64,000 nucleotides of DNA from Diplodia intermedia (Eukaryota; Ascomycota; Dothideomycetes; Botryosphaeriales; Botryosphaeriaceae): contig JAKEKT010000033.1 in assembly GCA_021495925.1 (NCBI GenBank), forward strand, positions 1 through 64,000, read 5' to 3'. Positions within the stretch are counted from its first letter, which is position 1, and the number at the start of each line of letters is the position of its first letter. A program made the position numbers and the translations under genes. Below are positions 1-13,905 of the stretch, piece by piece. The notes under the pieces are model-generated. The model ran no database searches and had not been told where the DNA came from. It saw only the letters and a program-made list of their open reading frames with translations.

Positions 1-210
1 TTTTTTAAGATTTCTCTACCAAACCACGACGGATTTTCACGATTTATAGATCAAAATGTAGGGAATCGCGAGCTCTACAACTTTCATATACAAAGTTAAG
101 AGATTACTCGAAGCGTTGGAGGTGCATCGCGGTGCGAAGGCTGGAGGGCTAATTTTGGTGTTCATGAAAAATAGGCAAAACCTCGGGCGCCAAGAGTGAC
201 TATTTTTTAA
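1..210. other. Un-mutated edge next to the RIP block
   Basis: These bases keep ordinary CA and TG dinucleotides, unlike everything from about 211 to 33,560, where such dinucleotides are nearly absent. No gene is visible. The segment ends in an AT run (about 205-225), after which the RIP signature begins at once. It may be the end of a younger or single-copy mobile element, or unique flanking DNA. No inverted partner was found in the window. Confidence 0.5.
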
Positions 211-782
211 TATATATATAGATAATCTTCTAGTCTAGTTACCGCCGGTAGGCGGGTGTAGGCGTTAGAAAAAACGAGAGTAGAATAGTTAGAAATCGCC
301 TACGAAAAGTTAAATTTCTAATAAAGAAAATAGAAATAACTAGATTATTAATAATTAAATTAAATAGTATAGTTTTACGTCTTAATCTTTCTAGGCGGTA
401 GGTAATTTAAATTAGATTAGAGAAGATAGTTACGAATTTCTAGAGATCTAGACGTGCGTTAGTCTTATTTCTTTTAAACGGAAAGCCTATAAGCTTTAAA
501 AATAATACGGGGTCTAGCGTTAGCTTTAGAATCTAGTAACTAGCGAGGGTCGTAGTCTCGTTTTTAATATCTTTCTTAAGGCCTCTATTATTTTTAGAAA
601 TAGATTCTAACTATACTCTAGATTCGACGATTAGTATAGATTTAGAGTTTCTACGTATCGTATTAGTGCCCGCTTTAAGAATATCTTTAATAGTGTCGTC
701 CGAAAGCTTATTTTCGTAAAGAGCGATAACGCGAACGACGTTTTTAATATTATAGAATAGATTAGCGATAATAATATTCTAA

Positions 783-3640
783 ATTTTATTTTTATTTATT
801 TATTTAGTTTAACGTCCCTCTAGAGTCTAGAACTATTAGAGACGAGGTCTCTTAAGAGGGCCCGCTTCTATCTATATATCTAAATATATGCATGCCGGAG
901 GGGGTTCTAGAAGGGTACTAGAAACGATGTGCTTAAAAGCTTAAAGAAGAGTAGAGAGCGTAGATAAGATAAAGAAAAGATTAATAAAATAAAGCGAGAG
1001 CTTAGAAACCGGCGAAAATAGAGATAAAAAGTAAAGTAAGTAAGCTCTCTTCTTAGAGAGGGCCTCTTCGGCTAGTTAGATTCGTTTAGCTTTCTTCTAT
1101 CTAAGACCGATACTTACTTACTATTTATTATAACTAGCCGGAGTATTACTACTAGCGAACTGGCTGCACAACCCTACTTTTAAATTTAGAAATCTAAAAA
1201 AGAGCCCTAAATAGAGGTTACTCGATTAGAAATTAAACCCCGGCTTTTTAGCCCCGTTAGCTTAGTTACTAACTACACTAGGCAGCCGTAGATATTAGTA
1301 GAAACGGTTACTTAAGCTTAAATACCCGCTATTTAGCCGTTTTTCTTCGGTTCTCGCCCGTTTCTGCTCCAAATCGGAAGCGGCGAGGGCGCCGAGAACG
1401 AGGAGAAGTAGAAGAAGAGAATAGAAGAAAGAAATAAGTATAAACGAGCGTCTAGCGGTACGTATTTAGACCTCGTTAGATAAGTCGTTTAATTGCTACC
1501 GTCTAGTAGTAATCTTTATTTGTTCTAAGAACTTAGCCGTTAGGCTAGTCCCTAGAGTCGAGAAAAAGAGATTTAAAAGGTCGAGTCGATACTTCTTAAG
1601 CCCGTCTTTTAAGAGAACTCGAGGGCCTCTATAAAGAGGGTAAGAGAGAAGTAGATAACGTAGTATCTATCTAGCCGTACGGCTATATCTATACTAGTCG
1701 TTTTCGGCGTGGTTAAGGCGATAAAGATAAGACTTAAAGTAGTCGTATTCGATCTTTAGTTAATAGAAGGCGAAGGCCGTTTCTCTAACTTTCGTAGAAG
1801 ATTTAAGCCGCTACCCTATCTCTAAATCGAAGATACGTTTATAGGGCGAGTCTAACGTCGATTTAAGCTTCGTTTTCTACTTCTCGTAGGTCTTCTACTT
1901 AACTTTACTTCGATAGAAGCTTAGAGAAGTAGAGGCTCTACTTAAAGAGTACTTCGTAGCTCTTTTCGCGAGCCGATCGACGTACTCGTTGTCTAGAACG
2001 TCCTCGTAGCCGGGGTACTATTCTAGAGAGACGGTATTCCCTCTAGCCCTTAGCGTTTTAGCTAATCTAATAGCCCGAATTTACTATGCTTGCTCGGGCG
2101 TATTAGCGGGCTTACTTAGTCTAAGAATCGCGGCCTAGTTATCCGCGTAGATTCTTATATCTTTAGAGGCGTGCCCGGCTCTAACGGCGAGTTTTAGGGC
2201 CATTACTAGCCCCTCTATCTCGCCGTTATATACTAGATTCTCGGAACCGAGGTTCTTATAAATCTAGCGCGCTAGATCCTCTTTAGATTAGCTAAAGTCG
2301 AAGGCTACTACCTCGACCCCTACGTTTCCACCCGTAGATAGAACGGAGGCGTTAGAATAGATAGCTATTTGATTAGAGAGTACTCCCTTAACTTCGAGCG
2401 CGTAGGCCTTAGCCTACTTCTCTTTATTTAAGAGGCTAACCGTAGTCGAATAGAGTAGTTCGAGTAACTACGGCGAAAAGTAGAAGGGTTTAACTACTTC
2501 TAAAGACGCGGGTTACGTTTTTAAAAGAAGTTTAATCTTCTCTAACTACGTAGGTCTATCTAAAACCCGTCGATCTAGGTTAATCTTCTCTAGTTCGATT
2601 CGAATAGAATGGGATTCTTCGAGTAAATTCGTTCTAAGAGTATATTTTCGTAACCGCTCGTTTAAACGAATATCCGCTAGTAGGATTCCACTCTCTATTT
2701 CTAGAGAAATTATAGGGGTAGTCTTAAAAACCCCTAGAATCTTTCGTAGGGCAAGATTCTAAAGGACTCTAAATTGGCGGGTGAACTACCCCTAATTTTT
2801 CTAGTAGATTTCGGAGCCGTAGTCTATAACCGTAGTAACGCAAGCTAGATATAGCTAGCGAACCGCGTAGGAAGAAAGCCCTCTCTCGACGTTAGCTAGC
2901 CTAGAGAGGCGATAGAAGGCTAAACGGGCCTAGCTAATTCTTTTAGACACGTGCGTCTTAAAGGTAAACCCGTAGTTAAAGTAAATTTCTAGCTATTTAA
3001 CCTATTCTTTAGGTTCTATTACGTCTCCCGTAGGGAGCGTAATTAAAATAGAACGGGGTTCCGAGTCTTTCTTAAAAGAACGGGCGAAGTAAATAAGCTT
3101 CGTCTTTTTTAGATCGAATTCGATATGGTTTTTCTATTCCCGCGTATAGAGTTTACCCGTCTTCTTCTCTAGAATCGCCTTATTACGTTTCTAGCTACCG
3201 GAGCTAGCTATAAGCGTAATATCGTCGATATAAGAGAGAAACGAAGCTTTAGAGGCGGAAAATAACTCTTAAAGATAGATTAGAAAGAGAATAGGCGAGA
3301 CCGGGCTCTCTTACGAAATATTCGTCTCTATCGAGCTAAACTCTTTCTTCTCTCCGTTAAACGCGAGGCTTAGTATCCGTATAGATATAAACGATTTTAC
3401 CTACGCGAGTAGGTTAATCGGCATGCCGATTCGAGCTATTATAGCTAGAAGTTATTTCTCGGCCATATAGTTAAAGGCGCTTTTAACATCGAGAAAAAGC
3501 ACGAAGGTCTTACGTTTAAGACGGCGGTTCTTCTCTACTTTATTCGATAAAAGTATTACGGCATCTATCGCGGATTTCTTTAACCTTTCTCTAATTTAGA
3601 TGTGGTAAAGAAGGTCGAAGGTCTCCGCTATAATATTCTA
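783..3640 (-). mobile_element. LINE copy A (Tad/I-like), 5'-truncated
   Basis: The plus-strand sequence is the reverse complement of a non-LTR retrotransposon closely similar to the copies at 14,190-20,704 and 24,505-31,015. The 3' end lies at about 783-811 as a (TTTA)n run, meaning an (AAAT)n tail on the element strand. Reading leftward, the RNase H domain lies at about 1,950-2,350 and reverse transcriptase at about 2,700-3,600. The RT box YIDD is still encoded at about 3,220. Similarity to the other copies stops near 3,640 inside RT, so ORF1 and the endonuclease are missing, a typical 5' truncation. This copy keeps more GC and some TG/CA, so it is less mutated than B and C. Left and right ends are approximate. 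Confidence 0.8.
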
Positions 3641-6600
3641 AATATTAGTAGCGCTATTAGCTATCTTTATTATCTCGTCTCTTAAGATGATAGCGATTCT
3701 AAGGGTCTTCGAGTCGATATTAGCGGTCGCGAGTCTATTAAGTAGAACTATAAAGTAATCGATCGTAGCGTTAAGAGCCTTCTAGACCGAGATATCTAGT
3801 CTAATAATACTAGACTCGTAAGTCTTTTTTATCTAATTAATAATCTAAATATTAAAGCGCTCGAGTTACGCGTTTCTAGCGCTTTTAATCGCGGGAAAAG
3901 ACTAGATAATTTGCGTAACGAAGCGCTTATTTAGCGTAACGAGAAACTAGAGAGGCTCTATAACTAGCGTTTTAAGATTATTAACTTAAGGTTTCTTATT
4001 CTAGAGAAGAGTAACGAGTTAGTAAGCGTTATTTATAAAGTTTTTAAACGACGTAATCTTAACTAAGATTACTATATAGAGAAGGTTTCTCGAGGTATTA
4101 AGTCTCTTAATAACTAGCGTAGTATTCGGGCGAGGGTTTTTAGAGACCGTAGTCTCGTTATCTCTTAGCTAGACTTAGAATTCGTCGCGAAAGTTAAAGA
4201 ACTTAAGAGGGTCGTCTACTACGTAAATTATACGATCTAGAAACGCGTTCTCTAGAAGAATAAGAGCGGCTATAAACTTCGCTAGATTAATAAAGTCGTA
4301 ATACGAATTAAGTTAGAATAAGATTCGCTATATAACGATTTATTTTAATATAGAGAGAAGTAGATTAAAGACTTCGCGTTTAGTCTAGTAGTTCTCGTTC
4401 TTCGTCTTTTTAACGGCTTAGATATACGACTATAGGCTTAGATAGATAAAAGAGCGCTAGAAGAAGAAATACTCTTAGTATTTAGTATAGTATTAAAAAA
4501 ACTCGCTTTATTAGATAGTAGTAAGAATTATATCTCTATTCTTTCTCTTAAAGTCTAGCTAGAACTAGTATTAATCTATATTAATACGATCGAAAGAACT
4601 CTATATTATAATATAAAAGCCCTTAGTCTTATATTCGCTACGAATCTAGGGCATCGCTAACCTCGCTACGTTAAGGTTAGAATTATTAATAAGAAGTTTA
4701 TCTTAGTCTATAAATATATAGAAGTCGAAGACGATATATCTAATAATATTATTAGGCTTACTAAGTAGAGTAGAGGCGTCTTAGAGCTTAATATTTCGCG
4801 TAGACTCGTCGAAGAAGTTAAAGTTTCTTAACTAATAATAATATAGATTTCTTTTATCGATTAGATTAGTTTCGTAAACTAGCTAGAGTAGCTAGAACGT
4901 AATATTAGAAGATAATAAAACGTTCGCCGAGAAAAGAAAGTCGAGAGTTATTCGTATAGACGTATCGTAAATTAAAAATAAGACTATCTCTTAAATAGTT
5001 ACTAAGAACTTAGACGTTTCGATAGTCTAGAAGGCTCGATTTAGCGGATTTATCGCCGACTAGCCGAAGATTTAAATTAAAAAGCGAATGTTCTACGCGG
5101 CGGGTATAGTTTCGTTAGAAGGTAAGATTACTACGGGTTAAAAATCTCGAATCGTAGATAAAGAATATAAAGTACTATTACGTATCGCGAAGTCGAAAGG
5201 GCTTTTCGAATTAGTTAAAGAATTTAGAGTAAGATTAATTTACTCGATCGAGTTAGAATTAGAGAACGGGGAAATAGTAGCATCGCGTTAGATAATAAAG
5301 AAGAAAGCGCTAAGCTCGTTACTATTCTCGCTATATACGACGATAGACTAGTTATTTAAGTCGCGTTTTACGTTATAGGTCTTCTACTAGATAAAGCGCC
5401 GAACTTCGTATCGAATTACGTTTTTAGATAAGAATTATATAAAGGCCGTAAGAACGTAGTAGAAGAAGACTAGTAGAGAAGTTATAGATTAAACTTAGAG
5501 CTTTAGTAAGTAGTCTCTATAGCCGGCTTAACGTGTCGCGAATACGTCGGCGTAGACGTAATTAAGATAGAGCTAAAGATCGTTAGTCTCGCTAGTAAGA
5601 TAGTTAAAGACCTTTAAAAATAGATCTATAAAAGAGAGTTCGTTAAGAGAAAGAAGAAGTATAGATTTAAGTATTATAATAATACGAATTATAGAGACCG
5701 CGTATACGACTTTAGTAAGATAACTCGCGTCGATAAAAATAGTTCTAAATATTTTTAAAAATAGACGAACGAAGATCTTCTATTCGCGAAGTAGTAGTTA
5801 AACGTTTATAAGAGATTCTTAGATCGCGAAGTAAGATCGCGTTTCTAGAAAGAGAAAGCGAGTATTATTTATTATAAATAAAACGCGAGAGAACGACGCG
5901 TTTAAGAGGTAGTTAAATAGATAACGCGGTCGTAACGCGTAATTATTATTATAGCGGGAGAAAAGATAACTACTAGTTAAGAGCTAGTTATTCTATTATT
6001 AATCGCTTATTTATAGAGGGTAAGTAATTCTATAATTATAGCTAGAATAGACTTTTAGTTTTATTTAGCGGCTCGTACTATAGCTCGCTCGAATTATAAT
6101 ATAGTATCTAGATACTACTCGTTATAGTCGCGGACTATATCTTTAGCGCCGAATAGGGCTTTCTCGATAATCTAGCTATTATAGACGGGGCCTTAATCTT
6201 TTTATTATATTAGATATTTTCTCTTAGTCTATTCGTATATTAAGATAGTACGGCGGTCTAAGATTCTAGAGATAATATAGAGAAGGTCTTCGGCGTTTTA
6301 TTCTACTATTAGTTCTAGCTTAAAATATTCGTTACGGTCGTAGAAATTCGATTCGCGAAAGGCCGGTTTAAGATAGACGATCGATATTATCGAATAAATT
6401 CTCTAGTTTAGAGATATCTAGATTTTATAGACTAGTTTTCTAACGATATTCTTAATTAAAAAGAATTCTATTTATTAATATAAAAATTTTTAGTCGGCGT
6501 ATTTAAGGGCTTTATATCTCTAGTAGAGGCGTATAAATATCTTATCGCTCTTACGAAGTCGTAAAGACTTATATTTCGCGTTATATTATTTTTTTTATTT
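3641..6600. repeat. Unclassified RIP-mutated sequence
   Basis: The composition matches the rest of the RIP block and stops occur in every frame. No reverse transcriptase, integrase or transposase motif could be read. On the plus strand around 5,630-5,690 there is a basic stretch followed by a tyrosine-rich run that could be a mutated zinc knuckle, but one expected cysteine position is phenylalanine, so it is not claimed. It may be the remains of another element, into which LINE copy A was inserted or beside which it landed. Confidence 0.4.
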
Positions 6601-9600
6601 AATAGCTACGAAGAATATAGCTTTATTAGTCTCTTAGCGCGCGGCGTCGCGATACTATTCGCAATCGTATAAGAAGTCGACGAGAGCGAATAGTAAATCG
6701 ATTCTAAAGTTCGCGCTAAATAGTAATTAGTTAGAGGAAAATCCGGTCGTAGCGTTTATTACGTTATTAAGAGAGGCCTATAGATATAATAGAATTACGA
6801 TTTATTTACTATTTAAGTATATAGTAACGTAGTATCTAATCGCGATCTTAACGGTTTAGTTTATTCTCTTTAATTAGCCGTCGGCTTAGAAATAGTATAT
6901 CGTTATTATATATTATTTAATTTCTATTTTCTTACAGGCTTATTTTTAAAAATTAGAGGTAAATCGCGAATCGCGATTAATAATCTAGATATAGAAAAGT
7001 CTCTATTCTTAGAAAAGTATTTTTTAAACGTACTTATTAGTCTAGTCTTAGACTATTTAATCTTTCTTATCTTTTATAAGAAGGATTTTCTTAGTAATTT
7101 TATAGATAATAAAGAGTAGTATATCGTAGCTTCTCTTAGTAGAAGAGAGCTTTATAATAAAGTCTATAGTTTAAATCTCTTACGAGGCGGCGAGGCTTTA
7201 AATAGAATAGAGCTCTTCGTAGAGAACGTAGCGCTTAGTTAAGTAGACTTAGTAGATAGAGTAGTATTTTAGATATACTTATAGCTTTCTTATAAGCTTC
7301 TTAATAAAGACGACGGTTCGAATCTAATTATAAATACGCTAGAAGCCTTCGTAATACTACGCGTTATAAGTTATTTTAAAGACTTCTTTCTCTATACTTT
7401 TTAAAATATATAATCGATAGCGACCGTCTTCGAAGTCGATATAGTATATTAGCCCGTTACGTAGAAAGAAGCGAAGGCTTTATATAACTTTAGAGGACTC
7501 GTTATTCTTCTATATATATATAAAGTTAATATATAAGGCTCTAGTAAATCTTTTAAGTCTAGTTATATCGCGTTTCTCTATTCTTCTAGTAGCGCGAGGC
7601 GATAGAGATTCGTTTTATAGTAATAGCTAACTAGATCTATTAACGTAGGGTCGCTATAAGGTTTATTATATCGAAATACGAATCTTAACTCGCGCGGGCT
7701 TAGAGTTTAGTAGTATATATATTAATACGTCTATAAGATTAATTAGTATATTATTCTCTATAAATATATTTTCGACTATTAACGATACTAGACTTTATAC
7801 TTCGCGTTCGTCTTATTCTTCTTCGTTAATATAGTTTACGATAGTATTAGTAAGTTTTTTAATAGCTCGTTATTTATTCTTCTTTCGATCGATAATACGA
7901 ATCGTAGTTATTACTTCGAGAATATTTCGCTAGTAACGGTCTTACTAATATTTAGTCTATATACGAGCTTTAAGGTCGTCGAATATTTTAACGACTATAA
8001 CTAAGAAAATATAAACCGAGTCTAGTATTTTAAGTTTCGCGTTTAGAGGCTTTACTACCTCGCTAATAAGACGGCTAAGGGCGTCGAGTATTAGATATAT
8101 TTTTTCGAGGCGGTAAAAGACCTTAAGCCGAAATTAAGAGATATACTAGCTAGCGGTAACGAGTTTAAGATTTATCTTATTAATTACGAAGGTCGTTTAG
8201 AGGTTATAGTACTTCGCGATAAAGATAACGGCGTAATAGTCTATAAAGAAATAGATATCGTTACTAATATCTACGTATAGTAGGTATTTAATTTTTCGTA
8301 GAATCTATATAATTTCGACTATCTCTAATTTAGTAGGCTAGTATCTAGTCTCGGCTAGCTTTAGAATACGAGATAGAAATATTATAGACTCGATTTTATT
8401 ATTATTCTATAACTAGATCTTATTATTAGCTAGACGTAGTTTCGAATCGTTCTTAACGTAATAGACGAGAACGCTAATTTTCTTTTTAGAAGAGTTAACG
8501 TCGACGTAGAGACGTCTATTAGAATTATAATATACGAGCTATAAAGAGTTTCTAAGATATTCTTAAATAGCTTTAAAGGCGGCTCTACGATTAGCTTTAG
8601 AAATAATCTTTATTTTCTTAGTAAAGACGAGTCTAGTATTATTCTTAATTAGACTCTTTTTTAAGAGCTTTATTTTATAATCCGTTAGCGGCTTAATAAT
8701 CTATACGTAGTACGATATTTTAAATTAGAGAAATTCGATTACTTCTATCTAGTACTTAAGGTCTTTTAGTATATTTAAAAAAGATATTTCGATAATAGCC
8801 TTTATACGTTTCTTAATAAAGGCTAGACCGAAGACGTTTATCTTTTAGTCTAGTAGCTTTACGTATAAATATTCGATAAAGCTTTTTATCGAAGATATTA
8901 TAATGTCGTATTCGTTTATTTTTACGAGTACGCGGTCGAGATATTAAAGATATTATTATAGCGTTTTATTAAAGACTATTACGTTATCGATATACGCTCT
9001 ATAGAAGGTTCGAAATTTATAAAGAATAACGTTAAATTATTGTTAGCTATATAATTTAGAGTTAATATATTCTATTATTACTACGTTAAAGAATTCTTAG
9101 CCGCGATAAGAGTTAATAATAAGCTTATAGCGATTCTTCTTTTTAATATACTATTAGTAGAAGAAGAAAGTTACGTCTATTATAAATATAAAATTATAGT
9201 CTCGTACGGCGTTAATAATATCGTTTTAGGCCGAAAGAAAATAAGAGTTCTTCTTAGATATTCGATTAAGACCTTTAATATCTACGACTACGTAAGATTT
9301 CTCGATTTATTCGTCGTCTTTAAGTAGTCTTTTCTAGACTATAAATATCGGGTATTTAAATACGATATAAATTTATATCTAGTCTAGTTTCTTCTATTTA
9401 TAGAGCTTATCGAATGTTTCGTCGACTATAACTCTATCTTTTACGAATAAGAGGTATATCTTAATAGTAAGCTTTATATCGCGTTTCTATTCTACTTTAA
9501 GCGGTATAGCTATTTCTTATTCGACGAAGACCTTCGTAAAGTCTAGGTTATCTCTTTATACTTTAGAGTATTTTTCTATAATTATAGCTAGGGCTCGTCG

Positions 9601-12600
9601 TATATCTAGATAATTATAAATAGTTACTTCGTTAGAAAGGCGTTTCTCGAGCTTAAAATTAATTTTATCGGCGTCGAAGTCGGCCGCTACGTAGTACTAT
9701 AAAAGAATTTTTTAGACGCGAGTAATTTTATAATCGAATATTTTTTTTAGTAGACGCTTTCTAGAAATAGTAATTTACTTATTAAAATCGTTTCGTATCT
9801 AGACCGCGTCTATATTTTAATCTAGAATATAGATATAGAGTATAGCCTTAGAGGCTTATTAGAATTAGTTTAGAACGGGCGTAGAGATAAATTTAAAGTA
9901 TCTTTTAAAGAATAAAAACTTAGCGAGATAGATTCGTACTAGAAAGATAGAGAGAATAAATAGAATCGTATCTTTACTTACTCTAGCGAGAAGGTTTTAT
10001 ATATAGTCTTAAGATTAGATTCGTACGAAGATTAAAATCTTAGCGCTTTTATAGCTTTCGATTATTACGACTTCGTTAGCTACGTCGATAATAATATTCT
10101 CTAGTATAATAATATTTATTCTAATTAGAGTAGCTTCTTCGTAGTTTTATATAAGATATATCTCGCGTAGAAATAAGACTTATATCTATATTTCTTTAGT
10201 CTATACTCGAAAAGTAAAGAAAAGAATATAGAACTAGTTACTAGTTATTACTTATTCGTTAATACTCTCGACTATAATTCTAGTAGTTCGAATTAGTTAG
10301 TACGTTATATCGACTTTTCGAAGGGTAGTCTAATTAATAATTAATATAGTATAGTCTATATTAAAAATATACTTTATTTTCTTCGAGGCTTCTTCGAGGC
10401 GTACTCGAACGACTATATAGCTCTAGTTTCTAAATTTCTATTCGAGTTTTAATTCGAGCGGGGCTAAGAAGCGAAGAATCGTAGTAGACTTCTCTAGTAC
10501 TATTTTAAGATCGAATATTAATAGATTAGACTTTTATATTACTTATTAGAGAGGTATCGCGGTGCCCGCGTAACGTAATATCGAGGGTTTTCGTTTAGTA
10601 TTATATTTCGTTCTAATATACGCGTGTAGCTAGTTATTAGAGAGAAAGCCGGTGTTATATTATTCGTATATATAGAGTAGTATCGATAGTAATACGCTAG
10701 AGAGTAAAAAGAGCTTATAGTTAGTTAGTATTATAGCGTTTATAATCGGAGGGGGTATACGATTCTCGATGTTAGATAGTATAGAGGCGACGACGTAGTA
10801 TAAAAAGATAATAATAGGCTTAGATATCGCCTTAACGTATTTAGCGAAGATAGTAGAATTTTTAAATTTCGAATTAAAGAATTAGTGGTTCTAATCTAGT
10901 AGAAAGTCGAGTCGATATTTAAAGTCTAAGTTTAAGAAGAGGGTTTTAAAGAAAATTCGCGAGGCGAATAGCTAAATAAGATCGACGTAATAAATATATA
11001 TAGGTTTAAGCTTAGTATCGTTTCGTCGTATACTATAATTACGTCTATCGCTATAATTACGTTTTCTAATATTCTTAGAGCGTTTCTCGTCGTAGTTCTT
11101 ATTCTTATTTAGACCTCTAAATTAGTCTCGCTCGTAGTCTCGTACGCGATCTTAATATCGATTACGGCCGTAGTCTCGTCCTATATTTTATTTCGAATTA
11201 TAATTCTTATCGCGCTCTCTATCTTAGTTTCTATTACGGTCTTAATCTCGTTTACGGTCGCGATATTTATCGCGCTCTATATCTTAGTCGCGTATCTTAT
11301 TTCTTAGTTAATTACGCTAGTAGAAAGATTAAAGATTAAAACGTTTTTATTCTCTACGTCTCTTCGCTACGTAGATTTATTTCTACTTATTAGAATCTTT
11401 TACTATATCGTACTAAAGAATTTAGCGCTATTTCGCCTAGCGAATATATCTATCGAGCGATATCGCGGCGTCTAGAAAAGATAGATTACGTCGAAACTAG
11501 ACGTAAATTCGATCGTAGACTTATAAGAGCTAACTCTTAATAGTAGTTATATTAGTATCTTATACTAGGCGAACGTATTCGATAATAAATCGCTTAATTA
11601 GTTTATCTTTTCTAATTTCGTTAATTTTAAATCGCTTATTATAAAGTTCGCGCTAGACCTCTAATAGTTATCTTTAAAAGCGTTCGATAAGTTAGACGGT
11701 CTAGCGTCGAATTCTAGAGTCCTCTTATAGATATCTATACTACTAGATTATAAGTTAGCCTACGTACTATGTCTAGACGAAGTCTTTTAGATAACGTTAG
11801 AGATTTCGTCGAATTATTTTACTCGAGATAGCGTAGAGTTCGCTTTTAATAGCTTTAAGAAATTATTAGACGTTACGATAATAGAACTTTTCTTTTCGTT
11901 CTACTAGATTATCGTTGTCGTCTTTATAGAGAACGAGATATAAATTAAAGTAGTTAATATCTTCGACTTTAAACTTATTACTTCTAGTATAGAAGTTAGA
12001 TTCTTCGTCGAGGCTAGAGTCGCGATTTCGATAACGTTAGTAATAAAGCTTTAAATTAGCTTCGAAGAGAGCGAAGAAAAAGTAAAATCTTTATATAATT
12101 AAGATATAGATTACGAAGTTTTTATTAGTATCGAAATTATAGTAGTATCTAGAGAGTAGTAGGGCTTCGTTATTAAAAAGACCCGCTCTAGAAAGTTATT
12201 CTCTTCTTTTCTAAGCGAAAACTTTCTTATAGATAAGATTACGAATAGCTTACTTTATAGTATCTTTATATTTAGATGTTCGCGATTTAAGAGTTTCGAA
12301 GGTGTAGTTATAGCTACTAGAGACCCGAGATATTCGTATATTAATAAATAATAGAGTTTTAAAGTATCTAGAGAAATCCTCGCTCGTAAATTATATTATC
12401 TTATAAACTAGGTCTCGTATATCGGCGAAGAATTATATCTTTCTCTTATACTCTTAATTAGAGAAAGAAGATTATAGTTTCTAGTTCTAGCTTTTCGTAT
12501 AGAGAAAACGTTTTTCTTTATTCTCGTACGCGATATTAGAGTATAGTTAAGTATATATTTCGATACTTTCGATATATTTAGAGATATAAAAATATTTATT

Positions 12601-12650
12601 ACGAAAGAATTATTCTTCTAGAAATACTATTATAGAATTCTTATACTTTT
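6600..12650 (-). mobile_element. Ty3/Gypsy-like retrotransposon relic (minus strand)
   Basis: Translating the minus strand through RIP stops gives a fungal Gypsy pol. Reverse transcriptase lies at about 9,320-8,700, with an invariant VVVD-type start, a YIDN box at about 8,980 (normally YIDD) and a conserved SFIEY segment after it. RNase H follows at about 8,560-8,060 with LYVDVNSSKK, a SRILKLAETRY block and a final LILDALSRL. Integrase should follow to about 6,700 but was not clearly read. Upstream on the element strand, about 11,350-11,000 encodes an Arg/Asp-rich low-complexity stretch typical of the gag of this group. No LTR pair was recognised, so the ends are estimates. Confidence 0.75.
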
Positions 12651-13768
12651 ATATATAGCTATTTTTCGTTAATTCGGCGCTCGAGAAACGCGTGTAGTGG
12701 CGTAGCGAAACTAATATAACGTTAGTAAAATATTTAATTCTAGAGGCTTTTAGAGCTAGTAGTAGAGTAAGTTTTAATATAAGATATATAATAGCGCTAG
12801 AGTAGTTTATTAAGAAAAAGAACGATTCTAGACCGTCTTATATATTAAGATCTAAGATATTATCGCTCGATAGGGCGCGTTCTAATTAGAATTAAATTTA
12901 TTCGTATTAAAGTCGCGATTTTACGATCTTAGATCGAATGTCTAATTAGAAGCACTACGAATGTTAGAAGAATTATTTATAGAACTAATCGGCGAAGTAT
13001 TATACTTTAGCGGGGGCATTAACTATTAGATTTTAGCTAGATAAATAGAGATTTTAGAAATCGTCTTAGAAACTAATACGGCTATTTTTAGTAGCTCTAG
13101 CGGCTAAGAGGTTAGAAATAGACGGCCTATTATATAGTTAGATAATCGTAGTAGCGAGCGCGATTACTTAAGAATATTTAGTTAGAAGAGTCTTCTTATT
13201 ACGATTATTCTCGTTCTAGAAGATAAGTAAGATAAAGGCCGACTAGATTACGCTTTTAGATAGTAAGAAATCTAGAATAAGCTTATATCTAGTAGCGATA
13301 GTAAGAGAATTAGTATATTATTAGAAAATAACGAGAAGAATATAGATATAAAGAAATAAATTCGTTATTTACGAGAATAATCTAGAAATACTATTTCGAT
13401 TACTAGATTAGTATAAGAGCTAAAGTATAAGAACTAGATTATAAAAGACTAGAAGATTTTTTAAACGACTAGCGAGTATAAACTCTAGTATCTAGTTAAA
13501 GAATAAGAAGAAGGTTCTAACGAAAAAAAATTTTTCTAGCGGGTGTTTCTTAGAGTTATGCTTTATCTTTTAGCTACTAAATAATAGAATTACGATATAT
13601 AAAAGTAATTCTAAAATATAAAGACTAAAAAGATAATAATTCTATCGTATCTTTAAGAGACACGAATCTATTTTATAGATAGAATCTAGAATAAGAATCT
13701 AATCTATAGAATCTTAGATTTCTCTCTAGAAATCTAATCTTATTCTAGAATATCGATTCTAGAATCCG
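12651..13768. repeat. Unclassified RIP-mutated sequence
   Basis: AT-rich sequence with the RIP signature and no readable domain. A short island near 12,680-12,710 retains TG and GG dinucleotides (GTGTAGTGGCG), which could mark an LTR edge of the element to its left. From about 13,660 the sequence becomes internally repetitive and leads into the tandem repeat at 13,769. Confidence 0.4.
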
Positions 13769-13905
13769 AATTTCTAAATTCTAATTTAGAATCTCTAATT
13801 TCTAAATCCTAATTTAGAATCTCGATCTATAGATTTCGATTTAGAATTTCGATTTATAGATTCTAATCTAGAATCTCGATTTCTAAATTTCGATCTAGAA
13901 TCGTA
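13769..13905. repeat. Minisatellite of five 27-28 bp units
   Basis: Five consecutive units can be aligned by eye at 13,769-13,796, 13,797-13,824, 13,825-13,851, 13,852-13,878 and 13,879-13,905. Each contains a core like TTTCTAAATTYYRATYTAGA and ends AATCTCG or similar. More degenerate partial units extend about 100 bp to either side. Differences between units are mostly C/T and G/A, as RIP would produce. It lies between the Gypsy relic and the 5' end of LINE copy B. Confidence 0.75.

Noticed and set aside
5630..5690. Possible zinc knuckle on the plus strand in the RIP block
   Set aside because: One cysteine position is not explained by RIP, and the surrounding frame shows no gag features.
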